Below are positions 22,440 through 33,830 of a stretch of 64,000 nt of DNA, one piece after another (positions within the stretch are counted from its first letter, which is position 1; every line of letters begins with the position of its first letter). Source of the stretch: Acridotheres tristis (Eukaryota; Chordata; Aves; Passeriformes; Sturnidae); the NCBI GenBank assembly GCA_037013685.1, contig CM072884.1, positions 4,526,001 to 4,590,000 of the forward strand, read 5' to 3'. The position numbers and the translations under genes are program-made. The notes beneath the pieces are model-generated. The model was not told the origin of the DNA, did no database searches, and saw only the letters and a list, made by a program, of their open reading frames with translations.

Positions 22440-23560
22440 ACTGGAGATGTCCATCTTCACTAGAGCTGGGCGTATGTAGCAATAAACGTTCACAAAATGT
22501 GCTTGTGAATAAAACATGCAGCCTGTCTTCCTTAGCGATTGTGACCCATTTTATTCCCAAACACTCTGCTGAAAAAGAATTTTCTACCCGCAAAGACGTT
22601 CACGAAAGCAAGCTATCTTTTGGAGTAATGTGAATAAATATAACTGAGTGCTCAGGCTGGCGTTTATTCTCAAAGCCACGCTGAAGAGCCCTATCAGTTG
22701 CATAATAGGCTCGTGGAACAATCCAGCATGATTGCAAATTACTCACGATGAGGAGGGGATGTCACCTACCTAGAAGCGATGTAGGGCGACTTACATGACC
22801 AACGGCACAGCATAAATGCTGAGTGAGGAGTAGGATGCTTTCAGCAGAAGGGTCTCAGCTCAGCCATATGTTAAAATGCCTTCACACAGTGGCTTGTCAC
22901 AGGCACTGGAGAAGCAAGCCTGCCCATGCAGGGACAGATAGCGGTGCTGCGTTGTCGGAGGGTTTATCTGCAGCGAGCAACTTGGTCAGCTTTAATCACA
23001 TGTGACAGCAATGTGAGGTCTGAAGTTGTGGTCAATCAGTTTGAATTAATCCTTCCATCAATGTCACTGAACCGAAGATCAGGGCAAGTTGGTGGTGTTT
23101 TCTCACTTAGCTCAGCGCCAGCAGGAATGGCTCTCCCTGCCTGCAGGTGATCCCACCTTTCCTGCACTGGCCTACATTTCCCTTCCCTGGCCAAGGTATC
23201 AGGGGTGGAGATGGAAAGGAGCTATTGGTTCACATAGAGTCTGTTCACCCCTGGCTATTGCAGTGTCCTCTCCAGTGGGTTTTTCATTTTTTTTCCATGT
23301 GTTGCATTTCCATACGCCCAAAAATGCCTGGGCTTTCCCAGCATCTCCCAGATGGCTATTACACATTAAACTATAATTGCACCGTCAGGGAGATTTCCTT
23401 TCTGATGGTCTGCCAGTGCGTTCCTTTTCAAAAAATTATATCTATTGAGGTTAGCAGCTCGGGCAGGAAACAATCCAGACAAATGCAGGCTGCCCCATCT
23501 TCGGGCCAATTAATCTGGACCAGATATCCAGTGAGAGGGTGACGGCGGAAATGCTGAATG
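22440..23560. promoter_or_regulatory. Candidate conserved non-coding element(s)
   Basis: This AT-leaning, non-repetitive block keeps many isolated CpGs outside any CpG island, for example AACGTTC, GACGTTCACGAAAG, GGCGTTT, CTCGTGG, TCACGATG and GGGCGAC between 22,480 and 22,790. A second cluster follows near 22,940-22,980. Homeodomain-type cores such as CCAATTAATC (about 23,505) are present. Vertebrate enhancers under constraint often look like this. No ORF explains it. Conservation itself cannot be seen from one sequence. Confidence 0.3.
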
Positions 23561-25849
23561 AGAACTGTGGGGAGCACAGGGCAATTTAGCAGGGCTGTAA
23601 ACTTGCAATTGAGATGCTGGCAGCAGCACTTGGTGATTATGGGCTCTGGAGAGGGCACAGGAGGACTTTGCTGCAGTGGGCAAGGGAGGATGGGGTTTAC
23701 GGGCAGCAACTACAACGCTGCTGTCCTTCAGGCATGCCAAGGCCAGCTCCGTATTGACAAACTGCTGAGCGTTTCTGGAGGGAAGGCCAGCGAAGTGCTA
23801 GGCTGGAATAGCATTCCAGGGGGAATAACCTGTTGGCAAAGTGCAGGAAAGGAGCCTGCATTGCTCAGACCCAGTTTGCTGGCTAAAGGTGCTTGGCTAT
23901 GCAGAGAGCACCTGCACTGAGAATTAGTGGAATATTAAGAACATCTCTTTTAAGGCAGAAACTCTCCTAGGAAGCTGGGTGGCTGCCTGGATGGGGTAGT
24001 GTGGATTGCAGCAGAGCCCATGGATAGGGAAGTTGTGAGTAATTCATTACTCTCCTTTGGAAACTCAGCAGTATGTAGTGACTGGCAATTCCTGGCAACC
24101 CCATGGCAGGACAATAAATTAAGAAAGCACGGTCTAACTTAAAACGTGGCAAAGCAAAGAGGGAAAGCCATGTATTTCATTTTCTTTATTCCATCTATGA
24201 GGATTTAAGACCTCCTTAGACCTTCTTAGGCTTAGAAAGAAATGAAAAATTGTTCTGAATATTTCATTTTGACAATACTGAAATGAAATCTTTTGGCTGC
24301 CTGAAGAGTTGCATAGTCACTCCCCTTTTTTAAAATTTTATTCTTTAAATATCAACACCTATCCAGACTGTGACGAGCCCATGAAAATTTTGGTACCATC
24401 AGACCTGAATATGTGTCAGAAAAAGCATTGCCAGTGGTATTCAAGTGCAGAATCAGGTGATCAAGGAGATGTCATGGGATGAGGGCATGAATTTCTCCAA
24501 GGAGCACCATGAAGTCTGTGATCAGGTTCATAGTAATGAATGTTAACCAAATGGGGAGAAATGTGTATAGGAAAAGCTCGATAGAGAGGTCTAAGAGAAG
24601 AAGATTACCCTGAAATAATAATTGCCTTTGCACTACAGGCTGATTGGGGGAAAAAAAAGAGTTTTTACTAGTTCTTTCTCTCCCTCTATCCTCCTCTCCC
24701 TTGTTTGATTTGTAGTTATAATACAAATAACACAATATCTATAAACCCTCTCTCAGCAGTGCCATTCCTGACCCTATGTGAGAAAAAAACCTCAAAGTAA
24801 CTGAAAACCTTAGGCAAAAACGTTCAGGGATGGAGAGCATGTGATATTTTGTATAGATTTTAGTCCTGCTAGATGAGTTATATGAAAATGAATTGAATGC
24901 AGCAGAGAGGTCAGCAAAAGCTGTTGTTAAAAGCTACTCTCTTTCAAGATATATATAAACCCCCCAGATTCCTTATGAAATATACAGCTGAAATGATAGG
25001 AGCTGCTATCCAAATTGCAAACGGTGCAAGCAGTGGGTCAGGAGAGGTGTGACCAGAGGAGAGAGTAACTGAGTGCAAGCACAGGAGGCCACTGCAGAGC
25101 AGGGGAGGGAACTCCATCATTTTGTGCAGAAAAGCCACAAAAGTGTCACAGAAGGGGATAAAGGAGGATGTAAGCAAACATCAAAGAAGGGCTTGTAGCA
25201 CTGCTTTTAGAGAGTTTTAGGAGAAACAATCCTGAAAGAATGACTGGGAAATCTCTCCTTTGTTTCCCTTCTGTGTTTAGGGGAACAGGCTTTAGCACTG
25301 CTTGCATCCACAGTTATTCCCTGCTGCAGGACAGGCAGGATGTGAGGACACAGCACCAGGCGTGGGGGCTGCTCAGGGGCAGCCAGGGCACTCGTTTTCT
25401 TCCTAATCCCCTGTTCCCCAATTGCTCAAAATGTTTGTCTTTCAAGCAATGGTCACTATTCCAGCCTGGGTGCAGGAAGGAGGCTTTCTCTGGAAAAGAA
25501 ATGTGGTTCGACTAATTAGGAAGAAAGTAGTGATGTTCTTAGCAGAGTTTTGGCCAAAACCCCAGGGAATGAAAGGCTGAAATTAGGCAGGGAAGTAACC
25601 TCTGCAATGAAGCGCTCTCTTAGCTTATGTCTGTAAAGTTGACTTTTTCTTGAGCACATTTTGATTGCTGTAAACTCATGTACTGTGCGTGCACAGTACT
25701 TTTTTTCTGTGGCTAAGCTCTCAAAGTGAGTATCTGAACAAGGCTTTGCAGTGTGCTTGAGTGGCTGATTTCCCTGCACAGTGACAAGTCTGGTTAAATG
25801 TATCATGGGGCTGAGCAAAATGCAGACAGAGCCCCTGCCAAGGTTGCAG
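23561..25849. other. Intergenic, no gene recognised
   Basis: Contains AT-rich stretches (24.2-24.4 and 24.7-24.9 kb) and a 20-nt near-palindrome at 25680-25699. No coding signature was seen. Confidence 0.6.
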
Positions 25850-26090
25850 AGGGAAAGAAGACCCTGCACTGCAGCTCCTTGGTGGAGCTTCCAGAGATGG
25901 GGCAACCACAACTTCTCTGGGTGACCTGTTCCAGAGCCGCACCACCCTCACAGTAAAGAATTTCTTCCTAATATCTGATCCAAACCTGTCCTTTTTCAGT
26001 TTGAATCCATTCCCCTTGTCCTGTCACTACGTGCTCTTGTACAAAATTCCTCTCCATCTTTCTTGTGGGCTCCCTTCAGGTATTGGTGGG
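25850..26090 (-). mobile_element. CR1 LINE, degraded C-terminal coding end
   Basis: Read on the minus strand, the segment gives [28 protein letters not shown] (frame slip) and then [21 protein letters not shown]. These correspond to the conserved C-terminal part of the CR1 second ORF (YLKG-YKKDGE-F-R--SDRTRG, RVV--WNRLPREVV-APSLE). Frameshifts and substitutions show that it is dead. Confidence 0.9.
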
Positions 26091-27104
26091 AAAGATGTGA
26101 GGTGGACAAGAGATACAAAAGCCAAAGCTCTGGGAGGTGGTGAAATATGAGGGATATTCTGCTCCTTGGGCAAACAGACATGATGTCCACATCTACTTCT
26201 GGTATGCACCAGTGCTTCAGAGACATGCAGACCAAAATTCCTACTTTCCTTATATTCTTCTTTAAAATAAATCATAACAAAATTACAACAAGCCTTCCCT
26301 TCCATGCAAACTAGAGATGAAATGTTGGATGCCAGCTCCCCACAGGCAGCAGCTTTGTGCAGCTGGCCATGACCAGCTCCTGGGCAAGGGGGAGGAGGGT
26401 CTCAATCCCCACAAAGGAATTTCTGGGTATGACCAGGGGGGAATGTCACAAACCCAGCCTGCTCTTGGGCTGTATGCAGAGGTGTGTGGGGAGGGAAGGT
26501 GGGTGCCCTCAGTGCCCCCAGGAGCCAGGGCAGGCTGCTTCACATTTTTCCAATAAGTCAGCAGAGAAATCCCTGTTAGAGCCAGTCTTTTAGGATCTCT
26601 TGACCTCTTCCCTTCCACAGCCCACTGCATCCTCCTTCCCCATCCTCAGAGGGCTGAGTAGCACCTCAAGACCTGTGGGAGGTCAGTCTGGGGGCCTCTA
26701 TCACAGGCTGCAGCCCTGCTCTGGCTGGAGAACAGAAAGGGGAACAGGAGCTGGCAGTGTTGTGTCTGTCATCCCACGGGATGGGAAACTCAGCCTGAAC
26801 CAAAGGGGCCATTTAGCATTGTGAATTATTGAGTGCTTTGCAATGTGGAGGAGCTGAGTGAGTCAGCTGAGGTCGGGCAACCTGTGCTCCATTTTTAGAA
26901 ACAGGGGTTGACCAGGGACTAAAACACCCCTCCAGCCCACCAAAGCTGCTCTGTGCAGGCTGGAGCACCTTGCAGCCAGGTGGGGATGATGTGGGGGTGC
27001 ATGGGAGGTGATGCTTGGGGTCTCACTGGTGGCAAAGGGGGAAGGGATGCACTCTCCCTCTGGGGATGGAGAGAGCAGGCTGGGCAGTGAGCTGTGAGCA
27101 CACT
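26091..27104. other. Intergenic, no gene recognised
   Basis: No family or signal was recognised. Confidence 0.6.
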
Positions 27105-27200
27105 GCTGGTGCTTAATATTTATTAATGACTTGGAAAAGTGGGGGAAGCAGTGAAGCAGCAAGTTTTGCAGATGGCATGAAATAATTTAGGATAGAGGAA
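27105..27200 (+). mobile_element. LINE reverse-transcriptase fragment (degraded FADD box)
   Basis: AATATTTATTAATGACTTGG reads NIFINDLEK (the usual LINE form is NIFINDLD). About 40 nt later GCAAGTTTTGCAGATGGC reads SKFADG, a decayed SKFADD catalytic box of a CR1-type reverse transcriptase. A stop codon and a frame slip lie between the two motifs. Only about 100 nt is recognisable. Confidence 0.65.
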
Positions 27201-28608
27201 ACTGTGCAGGCACCCAGTGGGACTTACCAAAGGAAGGGGCAGGTGACCCTTGCTGTTGGCACACACGGTGGGGAAGGCTGCCTCGATGGCACTGCTGCCT
27301 TGCTGGGTTCTCCATCAACCACAGCTGCCTGGGTGACAGCGGGGGGAGACTGGGTGTCACCACACACAGCTCCCTGGGAACATCTGCTCAGTCTGCAGCA
27401 GCTGTCTCAGAGGAGAACAAAATGGCTGGCTATATAAAGAACAGCATTAAAAAAAAAACAACAAAAAAACCCAAAAAACAAAACCATGCTGAAAATACCA
27501 CCTTTCTGCTGTCTAAGCAGAGCAGGTGAATTATGGACTGGAGACATCCTCTTGTTGCATGAGTAACAGATGAAGAATGTGGAGCAAAATCGAGCAGAGA
27601 AAGTGATGGATGCAGAGAGGCTGAAAATAGTGACTGTCTTGTTCCCACCTGTATCAGGAGGATTGAGGTGAAGGGTTTGAAAAACAAAGACAGATCGGTT
27701 TATCCCCCTAAAAGAGCCACAATCAGAGAGACATCTATGGACACTGATGGCTAATGTGGGCAAAAGGATGGATTCTTTTCAGCTGTATAGCATCAGCCTG
27801 CGGGATGAGAGTGCAAGATACACCAAGAGTCCAGCATGATTCAGGGTAGGGCTGTACATGCAGGTGAATTACAGGCATCCACATTTTGTGTTGGGGTTAG
27901 GAGTTGACTGGGCTGTAGCTCCAGAGGGTTGCCCTCGAGGCTCCCTGCAGCTCTTCCCTGAGGTATGGCAGTGGTCACAGTGCAAAGGAGATGCTGAGCT
28001 GGGAGGGAAGGTGAGTGGTCCCCTGAGCAGGGTGAAACCATCAGCCAGCATGTGGAACCCATTTGATTTCTTCACAAAATAGGGCTGAGGTGCTGGGCTG
28101 TGCCACCCACAGCAGGGAGGGAAAAAGGCAGAGGAGACTGGGGTTTACAATGAAATGTCTTGCCTCTCCATCTACTCATTGGCACCCAGGATTGAGGTTT
28201 TGTCTTTTGCCTGCAGCAGGGGTGCAGAATCTCTTTGCCCCCATAGTTTTTGCTGCTTAGTGCTGTTGTCTGCAGGATAAATACAGTGCACAGAAGTTGT
28301 GCCTTGGCAACTAATGGGGTAAAAATGCAAGTTGGAAATAGCTTGTCTCAGAGACACACATATTTAGACTGCTGAAAGGGAGCTGCTTCTCACCTGGAAT
28401 CTTAAAGCAGTGGAACTGTAAACAGCATTTGGTCCCTTGCACAGGTCGTCTTCGCTCCTCCAGAGCAAGGCAGGGGGAGTCATCTCTCATCATGGACACT
28501 CGTGGCACTGCTTGGCAAAATTCTTCTAGGGTGGTTAGTTAAATCACTCAAGCAAGAGAAGCTTTTGCCTCTGATACAGTTAGGAACTGTGACCTAGTTA
28601 AGCCCAGA
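27201..28608. other. Intergenic, no gene recognised
   Basis: Contains an A-rich run with AACAAAAAAACCC units (27,448-27,485). The rest is unassigned. Confidence 0.6.
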
Positions 28609-28718
28609 CGTTTTTGAGCGCGACGAAATGGAAGCGACCTGCGCTCGCTGAAAATCGACACCAGAAATAGCGCGTTTGCTGCTCTCCCAGCCAGCGCAGC
28701 TCTGAGCCTGCACAGCGC
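28609..28718. promoter_or_regulatory. Small CpG-dense segment in intergenic DNA
   Basis: About 12 CpGs fall within 110 nt (for example GAGCGCGACGAAATGG, GCGCTCGCTG, ATAGCGCGTTTG), while flanking DNA has almost none. There is no CR1 or other repeat signature. It could be an orphan CpG island or enhancer, or a promoter of an unannotated transcript. The role is inferred. Confidence 0.4.
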
Positions 28719-31700
28719 TGGGTGGGTGCACAAAGCAGGACCCTGCCACAGCAACCCTGTCCCAGCCCTCTCCTCTGCATCCTGACTGTCCCACTGGGCA
28801 CCCCTGCAGCCCCGGCCATTCCCCCTGCGCGCCTCGCTCTCCTCCATGAAATCCAATTAAAGGGTGAAATGAATTTTGGAGTCACTGCTACGGGCTGTGC
28901 ATGTCTGTGCACGGAGGAGGGGGTGGAAAAGGCCTGGCTGCTGGTGCTGGAGCAGCAGAGAACTGGCTCTGGTCTTGTTTTAAGCCCAGCCCCACTGAAA
29001 AGCTGCTGCCGCAGCTGCAAGGGAACTATAAACGTACCATGCAATAACGTTATCGCTTTGATGGATGCTGGAGAGGGTTTGAATGCCTTTTCTTTTCTTT
29101 TTTTTTTTTTTTCTTTTACAGTGTGGCCTTGTACCTTGCAGCTTCCCTTGCTGTAATGTGCCGATTTCTTTTGTAACTCAAATCCTGCCCCCTCCTCTCT
29201 TTTAATCGGCATAATACCTTCGTTTGCTGGCCCTTTCCTGGAGGAAAAAATGAAATGCTCTACTATTTGAGGGGAAAAAGCCTTTGTCATATCCTCTTGC
29301 TGCACCCAGAGCGAGTTTAAATCTCTCCAACACAGATTAGCACAGAGGTGCTAAAGGAGCACCAATGCAAGCTGTCCAAGTGCCTGGAGCTCTTCTCTTG
29401 GAGAGGAACTGGCCTTGTGGGGACTGCAGGCTCCTTGGGTGGGAAAACAAACTTCTTGGTGCTGAAATTCATTGGTTTTGGCATTTTCTGTCTCAGAAAG
29501 TTTCCCTTTTGACAGTGCTACGCTTGGGGCAGTCCACTCCACTGTACTGCTGATGTCTTGGACCCTCCAAGGGGCTGACATGAGAGCTTAGGAGTGCACC
29601 ACAATGACGTGACCTCAATTTGCCATTTTAGGAGGGCCCTGCAAATGGCTGGACTGGCTGATGCAATGGGTCCTTTCCCAGAAGGATCCCCTCCATCCTC
29701 CCTCATTTCTCAGCAGCTTTCCTCCATCCCTCCCTCCCCTGTGTTTTCCCCTGTGCACCCTCAGGGTGTGGAGTTCAGTCCTGCCAATTGGGACAGAGGC
29801 CAAAAGCACAGAGGGGTTTGCAGAGCAATCAGGTTCAGAGGAGAGAACTCCCTGAAGGCTGTGAATGTTGCAGGCACAGCCTCTGGCTCAGGGACTTGCT
29901 ATGCTGTGGAGTGCTAGAGGCTGGGAGGGTCCTCTGGGGAAAGTCACACTCTGTGTCTGTTCTGGCCTTTCTGCACTTTTTCCTTGGACATCTGCTCCTG
30001 GCCATTGCTTCAGACAGTGTACCAAGCTGGATGCCCACCAGTCTGGTGAAGGGTGGTCCTTATTACATCCTGCACTTCTGTAGTTCTCTGGTTTTGTTTG
30101 TTCTCCTTATTCTATCTCTCTGGCTGTTTCCCTGATAGGAATACTTCTTCTCTTTCCCACTTGGCTCTGGCCCTGTTCTCATCTTAGACAATTTGTCTCA
30201 ATGCTCAGGCCTTGCTTGGCTTCATCTGTGGGTGACTCATTCCCTGTGCCTTCCTCAGTCCCACCTCTTGGCTGTGTCTTGGACATCTGCTGTGCACTGC
30301 ATCATTCCAACACAGCCTGCCTGCTGACACAGCTCTGTGCCCCCACACAGCCCCTCGACAGCAGAACCTTGCCTTCCCTGGAGAGCTGAGGCCTCTCCAA
30401 GGGCACAGTGGGCTCTCCAGTGGACAGCACCTCCAACAAGGCATTTGCACAGTCCTCTCCTCCTATCCCCAGCCTAAAGACAACTTTGTCTCCCAACCAG
30501 CCTGGAGTCCCAAGTGCAGGACAGGGATGGAGCAGCACAAGCTCCTGCTGTGGTCACCAGGCTGTCCCTGGGTACTCAGTTAAAGGATTTTTGAGCTCAT
30601 TGGGTGTAAAAAGCCATGTGCAGCCAGACACCTGCTTGCATTGCTGTCCCATGGCTCCCTCCCTGCTCCTGCACCAGTGTCTGGATCGTGCCTTGCTCAG
30701 CATGCTCTGCCTGCCTCTCTTTCCTCCTCCCCTGCCCTGATACAGGGCAGCACAACTTTTGTGATGAATTCCTTCTCATGGGAGAAGAAGGAGGAGGAGA
30801 GCTGTTTTGCACAACCCAAGGCTCTGTGGAAGTTTGTTTCACAAACTGGGTTCCCCAGAGACCCCAGTTCAATCCCAATGAATTCCCAGTCTCCAGGGGC
30901 ACAGAGGGCTTGTTGTAGGGGGATGCATTTGTGCCCGAAAAGACAGAGTAAGAGTATGATTTCTTTTAGTCTTACTTCCAAGTTTGCTTTCTTGTAGGGT
31001 TTAGGAGTGAAATGTTGCTGGTTATCAAGACTATAAAATCTAACAAAAGTAAAAGGTTGAATTTCAGGCCAGTACCATTAGCCTCGACAAAATCTGATGG
31101 ATGTTTACTTTGTTCCCTCCTCTCCTAAAATGAATTCAGACCAGGTCAGTGCTTCTTTCTTGGTGAGAGATTTCTGAGGTTCTGACTGCATGGAAAGTTT
31201 GACTGGTGTGGGTGTGTGGCCAGTTTTTGAAGACAGAATTTGTGGAGGGTTTACTCAGTGCTTGGAATATAAAACTGAACAAAGCATATACATTCAGTTG
31301 CTGTGCTAAGAGTAAGGGCTTTATGTGCGTGCTGTTCAAACACACAGGAGGGACTTGGCTGCTGCAAACCCAAACCAAGTGGCTGAATTAAATACAAAGA
31401 TCTGCACTTAAGAAACTCTCTGAGAAGAGACAAAACCCAGGTGCATTTCCAAGTGAAAACTTCCACAGCTACCTAATGTCAACAATAATAATTCCTGTTA
31501 TAGGTGCCTTTCACCTTGAAGCCTCTACAAACGCTTTGTAGGTCTGTGTGTACATTTGATCTTTTGCCCAGCCATGAAGGGGAGGCTCTGGTGTGGGATG
31601 CAGCAGCCATACTCTGTTATCTACAGTGCCCTTGGGCTTCTTCTCATTGCTGAGCACACAACAGCAGTGTTGTTAGCTCTCTAATTTTCTCCTCCAACCT

Positions 31701-33009
31701 CCTTCCCCTGCATTTCTCCTCCACATCCCTCCTTGCATCCCTTGCTCCCACTCTTGCCCTTCTGTGCTGTGTTTCCTGTTCCTGGACAGCCTCCCTCCTC
31801 TCATCTGTCAGTGCACTATCACTCTGCCTTGGCAGTCCTCTGCAAAACTCTCCTCCTGAAGCACTCCCCCTTCTTTCCTCTCCTCCAGACTCCTCTGAAC
31901 TTGAACTCTTGAATTTTGGTTGGATTTGCCTGCCATGCCTGTTTTAACTTGCACGCAGCCTGGGACAGCAAAGATATTTTATCTCCAGTGACATATTGCT
32001 GTGTAAAGTTACAGTGCTGCATGGAGAGAACAACCACCCTAATGGTGCTGCAATCTGAGAGACATAATATACCTGAGAGAAGAGGTAAAGAAAACAAAGG
32101 TCAGTGGTGTTTTTTTAAGTCTGAAAGCAAAGAGATGTACATAAAAAGTGTCTTTATCTAACGCTTTGCATCCAAAGCTTTTTTTCTGAGATCATCTGCC
32201 CAGAGTCTCCTGTTACAGGCAGAGGAAGGACAAACTTCCTCGTCCCTTGGGGTGGTCAGAGAATACTGATTGTAAGAGCCACCTAGCAAACCTCCTCCAG
32301 GCTGAGGCTCCCACCTGCCAATTCTACCCATGGCTCCATTTAAGCTGCTTTAACTGAGGACTTCAATGTCACAACCTCAGATATGGCTGATCCTCTGCTA
32401 TATCTGCTCACTTTAGTTTTGCTTCTGGGCTGGGCTTCTTCATATTTCAGATGAAACCTTACAAAAGTGAATGCTGCATGAAGTGCCAGACACTTAGCAA
32501 GCAAACTGCCCTGAGCTGCTGCTCATCACCTGCCTGACACCTGCACATCATGGTTTTCCACCCTTCTCCAAGCCCAAGATTCATCTCTAGCTCTTCAACA
32601 CAGAGAAGAGTCACAAAAGGACACCAAGGGAGTAATTTATGCTGTGCTCATGCAGAGCCTTGCACTGCAGGAGTGAGTCTTTATGTTCAATGCCTCACTT
32701 CTGCACTAAAACACTTGGATAATGTGTGATGTCTCTCCACTCTGGGCAAGAGCAGAGCTGATCTCAGTGCAAAGGGCAGCCTGGAGCCTTTTGCCCATTT
32801 CTCCACAGACATGCTGGATGGTCTGACTCATGTAGCATGTGTCCATTAGAAACAGTCTTGGGATTGTCCTCAGCAATTCCTTCAATAAAATGGGCCAGAA
32901 AGTAGCCAGGGGGATAGCACCAGACCTTGGCTGTGAGTTCTAGTCAGCAAAACAAGGAAAACCAAATTTTTTTGTTATTCAGCTACTCAGAGGTAGCTGA
33001 ATACCATCA
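28719..33009. other. Intergenic, no gene recognised
   Basis: Includes a T-rich run at 29,090-29,118 and an 11-bp inverted repeat at 32,976-33,003. A 235-codon minus frame (28598-29305) passes through the T tract and shows no domain. Confidence 0.6.
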
Positions 33010-33830
33010 ATGTGAAACCTTAGGTTGTCGAACAACATAGGCACATGAGGACAGTGGAAAATAGGGACCAAAAGGGACCTTTTGGACCATATTGTCCAAA
33101 CCTCTGCTGTTTGGGGTAGCTGTGGTAAAGAACTGTCTCACTTCTGCATTAAAACAAGTTGGGATTTTTGTCCCCATAAAATCTCCTGGAAGCCAATCCC
33201 AGAGATGCACTTCTTGGACAGTCAGGTCCTTCTTCTAATTTCCAGCTGAAATGTATTCCTGGCAAATTTTAGGCACTTATTCTTGTGCCAGCACTGTCCT
33301 TTCACTCAAATAGCTCTTCTTTCTTCCTGGTACTTCCCTCCAGGGTATTTGTAAGCAACAAATATTTCTTCTCCCAGCCTGCATTTTGCTAGATTCAAGA
33401 AACCAAGCTCATTTAGTCTCTTCTTGTGGAAGAAAGCTCTCTCCTCCCAGGTCATGACAAGAGAGAAAGGCACAAAAAAAGGCAATTTTAAATTAATTCA
33501 TCTTTTATATGGACATACAATATTCTGTACTTCTGTGATGGCATTAAAATCTTGCTATTTCTATCCGAAATCCCTCATCTCATATGTCTTAGGCTCACAT
33601 TTGTCTTTCTCACATCTGCATGCTACTGCCAGCTTACAGACATTTGATCAGCTCGTGTGCTCAGGTCTTTCTCCTCCTCTGTCACTTCCAACTGATGAGC
33701 TCCCAGCTGGTAGCAGAAATTCTCATTATTACTCCCTCGGGGCACGACCTTGCATTTTGTACTATTAAATCTGATGCCATCTCTATTGCTTCTGTCCCTT
33801 TCTCGTAGGAAAACTGTTCTGATTAGTCAC
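33010..33830 (-). mobile_element. Ancient CR1-type LINE remnant(s)
   Basis: TTTTGGACCATATTGTCCAAACC at the left, then TCTCCTGGAAGCCAATCCCAGAG and a series of TTTCAGCTGAAA-like antisense segments, follow the pattern of an old CR1 3' region on the minus strand. The right half (GGGGCACGACCTTGCATTTT and onward) resembles the internal antisense part of old avian and reptile LINEs. Divergence is high and the borders are approximate. Confidence 0.5.

Noticed and set aside
28598..29305. 235-codon minus-strand frame
   Set aside because: It runs through a poly-T tract that yields a Lys-rich stretch and has no family signature. The CpG cluster inside it is better treated as regulatory.
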